Source: Pseudomonadota bacterium (GTDB taxonomy: Bacteria; Pseudomonadota; Gammaproteobacteria; Steroidobacterales; Steroidobacteraceae). From it: 18,491 bases of DNA. The notes under the pieces are model-generated. The model saw only the letters and a program-made list of their open reading frames with translations, searched no databases and was not told the DNA's origin. Position numbers and translations under genes: made by a program. Shown here piece after piece: positions 17,811-18,491 of this stretch. The number at the start of each line of letters is the position of its first letter. Position 1 is the stretch's first letter. The DNA is taken from the NCBI GenBank assembly GCA_021817875.1, contig JAKAFQ010000018.1, positions 1 through 18,491 on the forward strand. Reading direction: 5' to 3'.

Positions 17811-18491
17811 TATCCGGCGGCCGATTCGTGCAGGTAGCGGTAGAGCTGCTCGGCGAGCGTGCGGCTGATGCCCTCGACCTGCGCGAGCTCGTCCACCGCC
17901 GCGGACTGAACGCCGCGCAGGCCGCCAAAGTGCGCGAGCAGCGCCTGGCGGCGCTTGGCGCCGATGCCCGGCAAACCCGTGAGCATCGAGGTCGTGCGCG
18001 CCTTGCCGCGCCGCGCGCGGTGCCCGACGATCGCGAAGCGGTGCGCCTCGTCGCGGATCTGCTGGATCAGGTGCAGCGCCGGGCTCTGCGGCGGCAGCTC
18101 GAGCGTGCGGCCTTCGGCCTCGACGATCAGCTCCTCGAGCCCGGGCTTGCGCTCGGGCCCCTTGGCGACCCCGACCACGCACACGTCGTTCAGCCCGAGC
18201 TCGACGAGCGAGGCGCGCGCCGCGTTCGCCTGCCCCTTGCCGCCGTCGATCAGCACGAGGTCCGGGATCTTGCCGCCCTCGGCGGTCACGCGCTCGTAGC
18301 GGCGCGCGAGCGCCTGGCGCATCGCGCCGTAGTCGTCGCCCGGCACGATGTCGCGGATGTTGAAGCGCCGGTACTCGGCCTTCTGCAGCGCGTGCCGGTC
18401 GTAGACCACGCAGGAGGCGACCGTCGCCTCGCCCATCGTGTGGCTGATGTCGAAGCACTCGATGCGCTGCACGCTCTCGGGCAGGCCGAGC
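17810..18491 (-). CDS. uvrC: UvrC excinuclease subunit, C-terminal part
   Basis: UvrC makes the two incisions around DNA damage in nucleotide excision repair with UvrAB. The window contains the last 226 residues; the frame is open to the right edge. The RNase H-like 5'-incision domain is visible: [17 protein letters not shown] with its catalytic Asp, [17 protein letters not shown] with a second Asp, and the basic HRFAIVGHR segment. Then comes the C-terminal double helix-hairpin-helix ([20 protein letters not shown], then [20 protein letters not shown]) that binds DNA. The N-terminal GIY-YIG domain lies beyond the window. Stop overlaps the pgsA ATG. Confidence 0.95.
   Translation of the reverse strand, partial: LGLPESVQRIECFDISHTMGEATVASCVVYDRHALQKAEYRRFNIRDIVPGDDYGAMRQALARRYERVTAEGGKIPDLVLIDGGKGQANAARASLVELGLNDVCVVGVAKGPERKPGLEELIVEAEGRTLELPPQSPALHLIQQIRDEAHRFAIVGHRARRGKARTTSMLTGLPGIGAKRRQALLAHFGGLRGVQSAAVDELAQVEGISRTLAEQLYRYLHESAAG

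Noticed and set aside
17238..18458. A 406-residue protein fused upstream of PgsA
   Set aside because: The extra N-terminal part is an out-of-frame reading of uvrC; the true uvrC frame has clear domains and PgsA starts normally at 17810.

Overview
The window is GC-rich DNA from a proteobacterium, most likely a betaproteobacterium. The right end holds the conserved chromosomal order uvrC (C-terminal part), pgsA, tRNA-Gly and tRNA-Cys, all on the minus strand; the beta assignment rests on how the UvrC and PgsA proteins look, not on a search. Almost everything left of tRNA-Gly is accessory DNA that accumulated at the tRNA-Cys gene.

Right to left: uvrC (17810-18491, runs off the window) overlaps pgsA (17238-17810) by one base. 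A strong promoter overlapping the pgsA stop drives tRNA-Gly (17126-17201), which is followed by a terminator-like hairpin. The neighbouring tRNA-Cys gene is split: its 5' half lies at 17014-17055 and its 3' half at 15448-15493. The 1.5 kb between them is bounded by 14-base copies (one mismatch) of the tRNA-Cys anticodon stem-loop. It carries a complete replacement tRNA-Cys (16921-16994), an oversized orphan antitoxin that looks like a HigA-TacA fusion, a TumE-type toxin broken by a one-base frameshift and its TumA-type partner. No integrase remains in it, but two pairs of 10-base-spaced direct repeats next to its left junction look like integrase arm sites.

Left of the 3' half is a second, larger element of about 14.8 kb (651-15461). 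It is bounded by a 14-base direct repeat of the tRNA-Cys 3' end and has TACCCCC arm-like repeats inside both ends. From its integrase end it carries: a P4-type tyrosine integrase; a hicAB toxin-antitoxin pair; five small unknown early genes; a control region with inverted repeats; an AlpA-like regulator heading an operon of genes chained by 4-base stop/start overlaps (two winged-helix-type proteins and an initiator-like protein, with two families of internal DNA repeats suggestive of an origin); and then a long run of phage-like late genes. The late genes include a glycine-rich internal-virion-like protein, a probable decoration/structural protein, a DUF5681 protein and an 855-residue polyvalent/ejection-type protein. 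At the far left are several short plus-strand membrane or lipoprotein genes. I see no terminase large subunit, portal, major capsid protein, tail or endolysin gene, although the genes present look intact and tightly packed. It is therefore either a satellite-like element or a prophage with a clean internal deletion.

Left of the element (1-650) are a BON-domain gene with a poor N-terminus and a small Cys/His protein. The most interesting points are the two-step dismantling and replacement of a tRNA-Cys gene, the chimeric antitoxin, the TumE frameshift at a TTT TGA site, the apparently leaderless toxin-antitoxin promoters, and an element with ejection-type proteins but no visible capsid genes.
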